A DNA stretch of 64,000 nucleotides. It comes from Malachius bipustulatus. Its lineage: Eukaryota; Arthropoda; Insecta; Coleoptera; Melyridae. The notes under the pieces were generated by a model, which did not search any database, was not told where the DNA came from, and was given only the letters and a program-made list of their open reading frames with translations. Where the stretch lies: assembly GCA_910589415.1 (NCBI GenBank), contig OU342635.1:39520929-39584928 (forward strand). Reading direction: 5' to 3'. This document shows positions 11,860-21,104 of the stretch, piece after piece. Every line of letters begins with the position of its first letter. Within the stretch, counting starts at the first letter, position 1. The position numbers and the translations under genes were made by a program.

Positions 11860-12279
11860 AGTGTCTGGAGGATGCTGTCGGATGAACGGAAGCCGGGGCC
11901 TCTTAAGGCCAGCATTAACACGGAACTCCGTGTGGTGTAAAATAGAGCAACTGTTATGGGCGATGGAGGATTTCTCCGAACCCACCTAACAGGCTAGCAA
12001 TTGCACTCTGTGTGCTTATACTCATTGACCTACAATTCATTATTATTTTTATGAATTAATCCTTGAGTATACCTGCCTTCTGTTTTCTTCATTATTCGTT
12101 GTCATCGACCGGCTTTATTGGTAGTGTCTGGAACTTCAATCAATTTAGAGTGAACTCACGGTTAGTTCCTTGAACTGACCGCTAGATGTCGCTCTATTTT
12201 ACACCACACGGAGTTCCGTGTTAATGCTGGCCTTAAGAGGCCCCGGCTTCCGTTCATCCGACAGCATCCTCCAGACACT

Positions 12280-12339
12280 CCGAATGCAGCACACTGATGA
12301 GTTCCAGTAGAACGAAACACGTGTCTGTGCTTGATTTGG
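12280..12339 (+). ncRNA. Type I hammerhead ribozyme, reference copy (right arm, copy 1)
   Basis: Core CTGATGA at 12294-12300 and GAA at 12314-12316. Stem II is GTTC (12301-12304) with GAAC (12310-12313) around a 5-base loop. Stem III is A12317-T12324 and C12318-G12323 around ACGT. The cleavage triplet GTC ends at C12325. Stem I pairs AGCACA (12288-12293) with TGTGCT (12326-12331). After a 2x2 internal loop it continues with CCGAAT (12280-12285) and ATTTGG (12334-12339), including one G-T wobble. Self-cleavage at each copy would release 461-nt monomers. Stem III is very short, as in animal type I ribozymes of retroelements. CACGTG in stem III is self-complementary, so a dimeric form could build a longer helix. 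Confidence 0.9.
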
Positions 12340-12740
12340 TACTCTGGAAGGCTCTGCTGTTGGATGCGGAAGCAAACTCTCTGGTTGGAGTTTCGGGCAC
12401 TGCCAGCATGACAACTGTTATGGGCGATGGAGGATTTCTCCGAACCCACCTAACAGGCTAGCAATTGCACTCTGTGTGCTTATACTCATTGACCTACAAT
12501 TCATTATTTTTATGAATTAATCCTTGAGTATACCTGCCTTCTGTTTTCTTCATTATTCGTTGTCATCGACCGGCTTTATTGGTAGTGTCTGGAACTTCAA
12601 TCAATTTAGAGTGAACTCACGGTTAGTTCCTTGAACTGACCGCTAGATGTCGCTCTATTTTACACCACACGGAGTTCCGTGTTAATGCTGGCCTTAAGAG
12701 GCCCCGGCTTCCGTTCATCCGACAGCATCCTCCAGACACT

Positions 12741-12800
12741 CCGAATGCAGCACACTGATGAGTTCCAGTAGAACGAAACACGTGTCTGTGCTTGATTTGG
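12741..12800 (+). ncRNA. Hammerhead ribozyme, right arm copy 2
   Basis: Same 60 bases as 12280-12339; predicted cleavage after C12786. Confidence 0.9.
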
Positions 12801-13201
12801 TACTCTGGAAGGCTCTGCTGTTGGATGCGGAAGCAAACTCTCTGGTTGGAGTTTCGGGCACTGCCAGCATGACAACTGTTATGGGCGATGGAGGATTTCT
12901 CCGAACCCACCTAACAGGCTAGCAATTGCACTCTGTGTGCTTATACTCATTGACCTACAATTCATTATTTTTATGAATTAATCCTTGAGTATACCTGCCT
13001 TCTGTTTTCTTCATTATTCGTTGTCATCGACCGGCTTTATTGGTAGTGTCTGGAACTTCAATCAATTTAGAGTGAACTCACGGTTAGTTCCTTGAACTGA
13101 CCGCTAGATGTCGCTCTATTTTACACCACACGGAGTTCCGTGTTAATGCTGGCCTTAAGAGGCCCCGGCTTCCGTTCATCCGACAGCATCCTCCAGACAC
13201 T

Positions 13202-13261
13202 CCGAATGCAGCACACTGATGAGTTCCAGTAGAACGAAACACGTGTCTGTGCTTGATTTGG
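13202..13261 (+). ncRNA. Hammerhead ribozyme, right arm copy 3
   Basis: Same 60 bases as 12280-12339; CTGATGA at 13216, predicted cleavage after C13247. Confidence 0.9.
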
Positions 13262-13662
13262 TACTCTGGAAGGCTCTGCTGTTGGATGCGGAAGCAAACT
13301 CTCTGGTTGGAGTTTCGGGCACTGCCAGCATGACAACTGTTATGGGCGATGGAGGATTTCTCCGAACCCACCTAACAGGCTAGCAATTGCACTCTGTGTG
13401 CTTATACTCATTGACCTACAATTCATTATTTTTATGAATTAATCCTTGAGTATACCTGCCTTCTGTTTTCTTCATTATTCGTTGTCATCGACCGGCTTTA
13501 TTGGTAGTGTCTGGAACTTCAATCAATTTAGAGTGAACTCACGGTTAGTTCCTTGAACTGACCGCTAGATGTCGCTCTATTTTACACCACACGGAGTTCC
13601 GTGTTAATGCTGGCCTTAAGAGGCCCCGGCTTCCGTTCATCCGACAGCATCCTCCAGACACT

Positions 13663-13722
13663 CCGAATGCAGCACACTGATGAGTTCCAGTAGAACGAAA
13701 CACGTGTCTGTGCTTGATTTGG
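13663..13722 (+). ncRNA. Hammerhead ribozyme, right arm copy 4
   Basis: Same 60 bases as 12280-12339; predicted cleavage after C13708. Confidence 0.9.
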
Positions 13723-14123
13723 TACTCTGGAAGGCTCTGCTGTTGGATGCGGAAGCAAACTCTCTGGTTGGAGTTTCGGGCACTGCCAGCATGACAACTG
13801 TTATGGGCGATGGAGGATTTCTCCGAACCCACCTAACAGGCTAGCAATTGCACTCTGTGTGCTTATACTCATTGACCTACAATTCATTATTTTTATGAAT
13901 TAATCCTTGAGTATACCTGCCTTCTGTTTTCTTCATTATTCGTTGTCATCGACCGGCTTTATTGGTAGTGTCTGGAACTTCAATCAATTTAGAGTGAACT
14001 CACGGTTAGTTCCTTGAACTGACCGCTAGATGTCGCTCTATTTTACACCACACGGAGTTCCGTGTTAATGCTGGCCTTAAGAGGCCCCGGCTTCCGTTCA
14101 TCCGACAGCATCCTCCAGACACT

Positions 14124-14183
14124 CCGAATGCAGCACACTGATGACTTCCAGTAGAACGAAACACGTGTCTGTGCTTGATTTGG
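14124..14183 (+). ncRNA. Hammerhead ribozyme, right arm copy 5, with stem II mutation
   Basis: Differs from the others at 14145, where C replaces G just after CTGATGA. This base forms the 10.1-11.1 pair closing stem II against the core, so the change makes a C-C mismatch and should weaken cleavage after C14169. The remaining helices are unchanged. Confidence 0.85.
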
Positions 14184-14584
14184 TACTCTGGAAGGCTCTG
14201 CTGTTGGATGCGGAAGCAAACTCTCTGGTTGGAGTTTCGGGCACTGCCAGCATGACAACTGTTATGGGCGATGGAGGATTTCTCCGAACCCACCTAACAG
14301 GCTAGCAATTGCACTCTGTGTGCTTATACTCATTGACCTACAATTCATTATTTTTATGAATTAATCCTTGAGTATACCTGCCTTCTGTTTTCTTCATTAT
14401 TCGTTGTCATCGACCGGCTTTATTGGTAGTGTCTGGAACTTCAATCAATTTAGAGTGAACTCACGGTTAGTTCCTTGAACTGACCGCTAGATGTCGCTCT
14501 ATTTTACACCACACGGAGTTCCGTGTTAATGCTGGCCTTAAGAGGCCCCGGCTTCCGTTCATCCGACAGCATCCTCCAGACACT

Positions 14585-14644
14585 CCGAATGCAGCACACT
14601 GATGAGTTCCAGTAGAACGAAACACGTGTCTGTGCTTGATTTGG
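14585..14644 (+). ncRNA. Hammerhead ribozyme, right arm copy 6
   Basis: Same 60 bases as 12280-12339; predicted cleavage after C14630. Confidence 0.9.
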
Positions 14645-15045
14645 TACTCTGGAAGGCTCTGCTGTTGGATGCGGAAGCAAACTCTCTGGTTGGAGTTTCG
14701 GGCACTGCCAGCATGACAACTGTTATGGGCGATGGAGGATTTCTCCGAACCCACCTAACAGGCTAGCAATTGCACTCTGTGTGCTTATACTCATTGACCT
14801 ACAATTCATTATTTTTATGAATTAATCCTTGAGTATACCTGCCTTCTGTTTTCTTCATTATTCGTTGTCATCGACCGGCTTTATTGGTAGTGTCTGGAAC
14901 TTCAATCAATTTAGAGTGAACTCACGGTTAGTTCCTTGAACTGACCGCTAGATGTCGCTCTATTTTACACCACACGGAGTTCCGTGTTAATGCTGGCCTT
15001 AAGAGGCCCCGGCTTCCGTTCATCCGACAGCATCCTCCAGACACT

Positions 15046-15105
15046 CCGAATGCAGCACACTGATGAGTTCCAGTAGAACGAAACACGTGTCTGTGCTTGA
15101 TTTGG
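15046..15105 (+). ncRNA. Hammerhead ribozyme, right arm copy 7
   Basis: Same 60 bases as 12280-12339; predicted cleavage after C15091. Confidence 0.9.
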
Positions 15106-15506
15106 TACTCTGGAAGGCTCTGCTGTTGGATGCGGAAGCAAACTCTCTGGTTGGAGTTTCGGGCACTGCCAGCATGACAACTGTTATGGGCGATGGAGGA
15201 TTTCTCCGAACCCACCTAACAGGCTAGCAATTGCACTCTGTGTGCTTATACTCATTGACCTACAATTCATTATTTTTATGAATTAATCCTTGAGTATACC
15301 TGCCTTCTGTTTTCTTCATTATTCGTTGTCATCGACCGGCTTTATTGGTAGTGTCTGGAACTTCAATCAATTTAGAGTGAACTCACGGTTAGTTCCTTGA
15401 ACTGACCGCTAGATGTCGCTCTATTTTACACCACACGGAGTTCCGTGTTAATGCTGGCCTTAAGAGGCCCCGGCTTCCGTTCATCCGACAGCATCCTCCA
15501 GACACT

Positions 15507-15566
15507 CCGAATGCAGCACACTGATGAGTTCCAGTAGAACGAAACACGTGTCTGTGCTTGATTTGG
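15507..15566 (+). ncRNA. Hammerhead ribozyme, right arm copy 8
   Basis: Same 60 bases as 12280-12339; predicted cleavage after C15552. Confidence 0.9.
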
Positions 15567-15967
15567 TACTCTGGAAGGCTCTGCTGTTGGATGCGGAAGC
15601 AAACTCTCTGGTTGGAGTTTCGGGCACTGCCAGCATGACAACTGTTATGGGCGATGGAGGATTTCTCCGAACCCACCTAACAGGCTAGCAATTGCACTCT
15701 GTGTGCTTATACTCATTGACCTACAATTCATTATTTTTATGAATTAATCCTTGAGTATACCTGCCTTCTGTTTTCTTCATTATTCGTTGTCATCGACCGG
15801 CTTTATTGGTAGTGTCTGGAACTTCAATCAATTTAGAGTGAACTCACGGTTAGTTCCTTGAACTGACCGCTAGATGTCGCTCTATTTTACACCACACGGA
15901 GTTCCGTGTTAATGCTGGCCTTAAGAGGCCCCGGCTTCCGTTCATCCGACAGCATCCTCCAGACACT

Positions 15968-16027
15968 CCGAATGCAGCACACTGATGAGTTCCAGTAGAA
16001 CGAAACACGTGTCTGTGCTTGATTTGG
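15968..16027 (+). ncRNA. Hammerhead ribozyme, right arm copy 9
   Basis: Same 60 bases as 12280-12339; predicted cleavage after C16013. Last ribozyme before the right target duplication. Confidence 0.9.
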
Positions 16028-16202
16028 TACTCTGGAAGGCTCTGCTGTTGGATGCGGAAGCAAACTCTCTGGTTGGAGTTTCGGGCACTGCCAGCATGAC
16101 AACTGTTATGGGCGATGGAGGATTTCTCCGAACCCACCTAACAGGCTAGCAATTGCACTCTGTGTGCTTATACTCATTGACCTACAATTCATTATTTTTA
16201 TG

Positions 16203-16213
16203 ACTTATATTTT
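16203..16213. repeat. Right target-site duplication of the ribozyme array
   Basis: ACTTATATTTT, identical to 8350-8360 and in the same orientation. It begins where the last unit breaks off after TTTTTATG. Confidence 0.85.
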
Positions 16214-16462
16214 ACCTAACTTTCTACTTTAAAGGTTTTTATGAAGTAATATATTTTAGTCAGTTTTTTACTTTGAAGACATCTAACTTTATAAGTAAAT
16301 GTTGCAGGAAGTTATGGGTTAATTTATTTAAAACAATATTCTTATAATCAGATGTACCAAAGTGGCTAAAAATAGGGTATAATAAGACTATCTGATCATA
16401 TACATTAGGTACTTTATTTCTAACTTCAAAATTATATTAACCATACAGTCAGGATTGATATA
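16214..16462. other. AT-rich intergenic DNA
   Basis: Unique-looking sequence between the ribozyme array and the nested transposons; nothing recognised. Confidence 0.5.
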
Positions 16463-17450
16463 TACAGAGTGTCCCAATATTCCATAGACATGGAGCAACC
16501 ACAGATTACTGAGGTAAAAAAAAGTCGCTCGGACCAAACTTATCTCTATACCAAAATGCTTCATCGTTTGTCCGTTAGAGGGTTTCAAAGTCTTTTGAAA
16601 AGTTTAGTTTTTTTGAAATAGCTCAAAGTCGGCTGATTCCAATTCGATGAAATTTGGTAGGTAAATTTCTTATTAAAAGTACTAATTTCTGAGATGTTCG
16701 ATGTGGGCGCCAGTTTGGATCCTACAAAGTACCATCCTGCGCAAAAAATTTATTTGAATTCTTCTTGGAACCTCGTCGTTTTGCAAACTGTTTACTGCGT
16801 TTGAAAAATAAAAGTTTGCAAACACCTGAAAAAAAAAACCGAACCATATTAAACATCTTTTATGAGATTAGATCAAATAATCACCTGACAATTTTATTGA
16901 AAATTTGATTTCAAATTATTAAAAGAATGAAATAAAATTTTGGTTAGGTACCATCGACTAATTTATTTTTTCACATAGCACCTCGGAAAGATACAGATTT
17001 TTGTAGGAGACAAACAATGAGCTAAAACGATGTATCTTTCAAACAAAAAAACATGAACAGCGTTCCTGCTACCCTATCAACAATTACGATCGATTTTAAT
17101 GGAGGGTAGGGGTAGTTTCACCCCTTCCCGGGTTTGCGTCAAATTATCATGTACATCAGAAGTTAGTACTTTTAATAAGAAATTTACCTACCAAATTTCA
17201 TCGAATTGGAATCAGCCGACTTTGAGCAATTTCAAAAAAAATAAAATTTTCAAAAGACTTTGAAGCCCTCTCACCAGTGGCGGATTTCCGATTAGGCTAC
17301 GTAGGCTATAGCCTACGACGGCAAATTTTCGAAGATCAAAAATATTTTCGAGTGCTGGGAACTTACGTGACCTTGGTTATTGAAAAAAAATTTGCCTGCG
17401 GCGCTTTTTCGAGAGGGGGCCCTGGGCTTGCCTTTATGCAGCATCACTTA

Positions 17451-19534
17451 TACAGGGTGATTCATGAGTGACCTTACATAGACCAATGGTGATAAGCGGA
17501 CTTCAAGGCGGGTCGAAATCCACAAAAGAAATTTTTTTTGTGTGATTGGTTAAGAAGTTACAGGGTGTTTTATGTCTCAGGTACAAAACTTTGATAGGCG
17601 ATATTTCTGAAACGGCTGGAGATATTTTGTAGGAATTTACTAGGAATGGTGCATTCCGGAAACTCATCAAAACCGCATTCTGAGTTAATTAAAAATCCAG
17701 GACCGGACTTGAAAATTTTTTGCCCCCATGGTCTTTGTTGAAAAAGTTTATTTTCTGACCGTGCTAATGAAAAACTGTCATCGAATTTGAAAAGATAAGA
17801 AAAAACTCTATAGAAATCATTCCTCAATTTGAACGGCACACCCAAACCGTCTCGAAAAAAAAATGTCAAAGTAAAACTTCTCAGTAAATTATCGTTTTCG
17901 AGCAGACATCTTTTACTTAATGTTCGTCTGAATTCCTTCAAATTTATTTTTTGACTTGTTTTTGTGGGAAAAATGTTGGACAGAAGGCCAAGCTTTATTA
18001 CTGGGAAATCAGGTGTCAACTACAAAATTTTCAGATTTCACTAATAATCACAAATCATTTCACTAATAACGAATACCAGACATTATGTTTGTGTATGGTT
18101 TCTGCAATGGAAATTCAAGAGCAGCTGCGAAAGAATACCATAAAAGATCACAATCGAAGAACACCGGCCCATGTAACGTTTCGCGTCTGTTTTTCAATTT
18201 TCTCGAAACCACGGCATATTTCCCTGAGTTCAAAGGAATGCTGAACCTCAATTGGAAAATCTGAGCCATCAAAACATCGTGGAGATGGTGGCAGTTCCAA
18301 GTACAAGTACGCGAAGAATTGGGCAAGCACTGAGCATTTCTCAATCAAGAGTATGGCGAACTTTGAAAAAAAGAAGAGCGGATGCCATCCCTGTCACGTA
18401 CAAAGCGTACAGAGGCTTCAACCATTCAATGAAGTTCCATTGAATGGACTGCGTAGAATTTTGTGTACAGATCGAAGCTCAGTTCACGCGGGATGGTGTA
18501 ACGAATAAAAAAAACTCCCACCTATGGGCATATGAAAATCCGCGCTCTGTTGTTCAGAAGAACTCGCAACAGATTTTCTATAAATGTGCAGTATGGCATT
18601 GCAAATGATACCCTAATAGGACCCCATTTTTTGCTGGGCGGCTCACGGGGGAAATTTATTTACTTTTCCTACAAGTCATTTTGCCCGGCTTGCTTGCAGA
18701 GGCGAACGTGAATCGTTGGTTCGGGCGCGGCGGCCCTCATTCCTGACCACCTAGGTCCCCCAACCTCACTGTTTTAGACTATTACCCATGGGGCCATATG
18801 AAGCAGGAAGTCTAAAAAATGGAAGTAAGTACCAGAGAGGAGCTCAGGACGCGAATACTGGTAGTTGCTGATGAAATTAGAAACAACAGGCAAATAATTC
18901 AAAAATCAAACCAAAATTTATGGAAACGCTGCAGGAAATGTATTGAAGTTGGTAAAGGACATTTTGAGAACCGTTTATAACATTAATATTAAACATTTAA
19001 TTTACTTTGACATTTTTCCCACAGAAACAAGTCAAAAAATAAATTTGAAGGAATTCAGACGAACATTAAGTAAACTATGTCTGCTCGAAAACGATAATTT
19101 ACTGAGAAGTTTTACTTTGACATTTTTTTTTCGAGACGGTTTGGGTGTGCCGTTCAAATTGAGGAATGATTTCTATAGAGTTTTTTTTTATCTTTTCAAA
19201 TTCGATGACAGTTTTTCAGTAGCACGGTCAGAAAATAAACTTTTTCAACAAAGACCATGGGGGCAAAAATTTTCAAGTCCGGTCCTGGATTTTTAATTAA
19301 CTCAGAATGCGGTTTTGATGAGTTTTCGGAATGCACCATTCCTAGTAAATTTCTACAAAATATCTCCCGCCGTTTCAGAAATATCGCCTATCAAAGTTTT
19401 GTACCTGAGGCATAAAACACCCTGTAACTTCTTAACCAATCACACAAAAAAAATTTCTTTTGTGGTTTTCGACCCGCCTTGAAGTCCGCTTATCACCATT
19501 GGTCTATGTAAGGTCACTCATGAATCACCCTGTA
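17451..19534. mobile_element. Tc1/mariner-type element with roughly 550-bp inverted repeats
   Basis: Begins TACAGGGTGATTCATGAGTG and ends with the inverse, flanked by TA on both sides. The inverted repeats run about 17451-18005 and 18990-19534. Between them lies a decayed transposase. A 149-residue minus-strand ORF in the left repeat and a similar plus-strand ORF in the right repeat are mirror copies of repeat sequence, not genes. It is nested in the hAT-like element. Confidence 0.85.
18070..18980 (+). pseudogene. Tc1/mariner-superfamily transposase, broken
   Basis: Pieces of an insect IS630/Tc1/mariner-type transposase are readable in order over changing frames. An N-terminal segment (DIMFVYGFCNGNSRAAAKEY) comes first, then a helix-turn-helix (STSTRRIGQALSISQSRVW, near 18300-18360). 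Next are WAYENP with PFFAGRLTGEIYL, then PPRSPNLTVLDYYPWGH with the last catalytic Asp of the DDD/E triad, then CIEVGKGHFENRL before a stop. There are several frameshifts and stops. The stretch that normally carries the middle catalytic Asp, between LLAE and NRW, is deleted. It cannot encode an active enzyme. Confidence 0.8.
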
Positions 19535-19982
19535 TACATAACAATTATGGCATTTTTGCGATCTTCACTTTTTTAACAAAAAATTGTAAAAATTTCGCGG
19601 GGGAGGTCCCCCGGACCCTATATGCGACGGGACTTAAATAATACCATAGGCGGCGATTTGATTCAGCCTATAGGCGGCGATTTGATTCAGCCTATAAGGC
19701 GGCACCTTTGTAAATCCGCCTCTGCTTCTCACGGACAAACGAAGAACTTTAGTATAGAGATAAGTTTGGTCCGAGCGACTTTTTTTACCTCAGTAATCTG
19801 TAGTTGCCCTATGTCCATGAAATATTGGGACAGCCTGTATATTCGCCTTGAAAGTATGAAATATTTTGAAAGTCCCACGAAAAGTTCTGCAGCAGTTCAA
19901 AATTTCGAATTAAAAATACCTAAAGACCTGCAAGAGCATAATTATTTAATAAAAACGTTTTTATAAATATATAGTTTCACTA

Positions 19983-20413
19983 TACAGGGTGTTAGTTAAG
20001 TACGGGGCCAAACTCCAAGGGGTGCTTCCTTGAGTGATTTTAAGAAGAAAAGTTCAAATAAGCATGGGTCCGAAAATGCATATTTTTCAAGATACAGGGT
20101 TTCAAACTTTTATTTTTTTTCTCGAAAACAAAGCAAGATATGAAAAAAACTCAAGAGATAAAATAGTTGTATTTCTAGTTGCTTAATTATTACAAACCCT
20201 CTTGTTATCACAAACAGAACTGCCAAATTGCAACAAAATTGATTGAAAGAGTTTAGAGATATTCACGAACATTCGATTTTTTTTTTAAGTTTGACACCCT
20301 GTATCTTGAAAAATATGCATTTTCGGACCCATGTTTATTTGAAATTTTCTTCTTAAAATCTCTCAAGGAAGCACCCCTTGGAGTTTGGCCCCGTACTTAA
20401 CTAACACCCTGTA
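19983..20413. mobile_element. Foldback element, TACAGGGTGTTAGTTAAGTA ends
   Basis: The arms of roughly 120 bases are inverse copies (GTACGGGGCCAAACTCCAAG at the left, mirrored at 20375-20400). The element is flanked by TA. 431 bp, no ORF. Confidence 0.85.
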
Positions 20414-20446
20414 TACCGCAAAGCCAATCAAAGCCAAAATTGTCAA

Positions 20447-20725
20447 TTATCAATAGCCCGCGAACTCGGAGCATGCTATCGTGTGTTCATCGTGTGTGAT
20501 AAAATTAAATTCTTAAGAGAGTAATTAAGTACTAATTTTCTTACCGCAGTGCTGTAGGTATGTTCTTTTTTTCCATAGATATGACCATTTTTGTAAAAAT
20601 AAGAGCCACACTGCACTGAACATGTGAATAAGTTCAAGTTAGATATATCATTTTCATTATTTTTTTCCATTGCAATGAAAGGGCAGATTATTATTTTGTA
20701 TTCTAAGGTGAATTTGAGCGATTGC
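20447..20725. mobile_element. Fragment related to the element at 29418-29984
   Basis: GCGAACTCGGAGCATGCT and the following sequence (chopped matches such as ACTGCACTGAACATGTGAAT) match the 3' part of 29418-29984 in inverse orientation. One end is missing, so this is a truncated copy. Confidence 0.6.
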
Positions 20726-21104
20726 CAAACTTTAACCATCGATTTCAATTTTTTTTTTTTGTAGCTAGTTAAGCTTGAAGTAAAGCCGTGACCAGATTAT
20801 GTAAAATTATGTTTATTTTACCCAGAATAAGCTTACTTCATTGAAGTCAAACTTTTGGAAATAATGACCTAAGTAATAATTGGTCTGTATCTGTATCCAT
20901 TCATATGGATAACTGTATAAATGGTAAATGTTCCCACTTGTGGTCTTCAAAGAATTTTTCACTTTCAAGGTAGATATAGGGAAATTAATTCCCAACCCTA
21001 GTTTATTTTATTAATGGGCTGAGTGGTTGAAAATTACTTTGCAGTTAGAAAGAGGTCAGCAATTATGGTCAAATAGCCTTATGTTAAACCCTATTTCCAC
21101 TGTT

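Larger units (their letters stand above)
8361..11948 (-). repeat. Left arm: 7.78 tandem 461-bp units, ribozyme sense on minus strand
   Basis: Units repeat at exactly 461 bases (for example GAAGAAAACAG at 8361, 8822, 9283). The eighth unit stops at TAAAATAGAGC, where the inversion starts. In ribozyme sense each unit also holds two perfect small hairpins, ACACGGA/TCCGTGT and GGCCT/AGGCC, which suggest a compact folded RNA. Confidence 0.95.
8361..16202. mobile_element. Retrozyme-like element: head-to-head array of 461-bp hammerhead-ribozyme units
   Basis: About 17 copies of one 461-bp unit. The left arm (8361-11948, 7.78 units) and right arm (11949-16202, 9.2 units) are in opposite orientation and meet at 11948/11949 without a spacer. 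The units look identical by eye, apart from one substitution (14145) and one 3-base insertion near 12041. The whole array sits between 11-bp target duplications, so it entered as one piece. Each unit encodes a type I hammerhead ribozyme whose sense strand runs outward from the centre in both arms. There is no protein gene. Small ribozyme-bearing tandem retroelements (retrozymes) are known from plants and animals; they make circular RNAs and depend on other elements for mobility. Assigning this element there is inference from ribozyme, tandem layout and duplication. An ordinary satellite or an assembly artefact is the alternative. Confidence 0.85.
11949..16202 (+). repeat. Right arm: 9.2 tandem 461-bp units, ribozyme sense on plus strand
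   Basis: Begins inside a unit at AACTGTTATGGGCG, continues through nine whole periods and ends at ATTATTTTTATG. The first partial unit has ATTATTATTTTT where the others have ATTATTTTT, a 3-base insertion. The unit near 14124 has the only substitution I noticed. Confidence 0.95.
17275..19724. mobile_element. hAT-like element with 8-bp target duplication
   Basis: Ends are CAGTGGCGGATTT (left) and AAATCCGCCTCTG (right), imperfect inverted repeats. They are flanked by CCTCTCAC (17267-17274) and CTTCTCAC (19725-19732), an 8-bp duplication with one mismatch. Eight-base duplications and CA-G..TG ends fit the hAT superfamily. It interrupts the right arm of the foldback element around it, so it is the younger of the two. 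Inside, two tandem GGCGGCGATTTGATTCAGCC copies lie near 19650-19695. No hAT transposase is seen. Confidence 0.65.
16463..19839. mobile_element. Foldback element with TACAGAGTGTCCC ends, split by a younger insertion
   Basis: The left end TACAGAGTGTCCCAATATTC is inverted at the right end (AATATTGGGACAGCCTGTA), with TA outside both. The left arm 16463-16720 matches the right arm in inverse, but the right arm is in two pieces (about 17155-17274 and 19733-19839). It was split by the hAT-like element at 17275-19724. The centre carries no ORF that I recognise. Confidence 0.8.

Noticed and set aside
8361..11948. Array units as solo LTRs of a retrovirus-like element
   Set aside because: AATAAA and inverted edges were tempting, but there is no TG..CA boundary at the period, no primer site, and the ribozyme explains the unit better.
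8463..16137. Repeated 95- and 71-codon ORFs, one pair per 461-bp unit, as a tandem gene family
   Set aside because: They run antisense to the ribozyme, show no domain or signal, overlap each other in two frames, and repeat only because the DNA repeats.
8361..16202. Assembly artefact producing the inverted array
   Set aside because: Not excluded, but the matching target duplication at both outer edges and the unequal arm lengths are hard to get from misassembly. Long-read spanning would decide.
17570..18019. 149-residue minus-strand ORF as a gene
   Set aside because: Lies inside the inverted repeat of the mariner-type element and recurs mirrored at 18943-19296; it is repeat sequence.
18868..18890. 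CTGATGAAATTAGAAAC as another hammerhead
   Set aside because: Too few bases between the two core boxes to form stem II, and the sequence is part of the transposase remnant.
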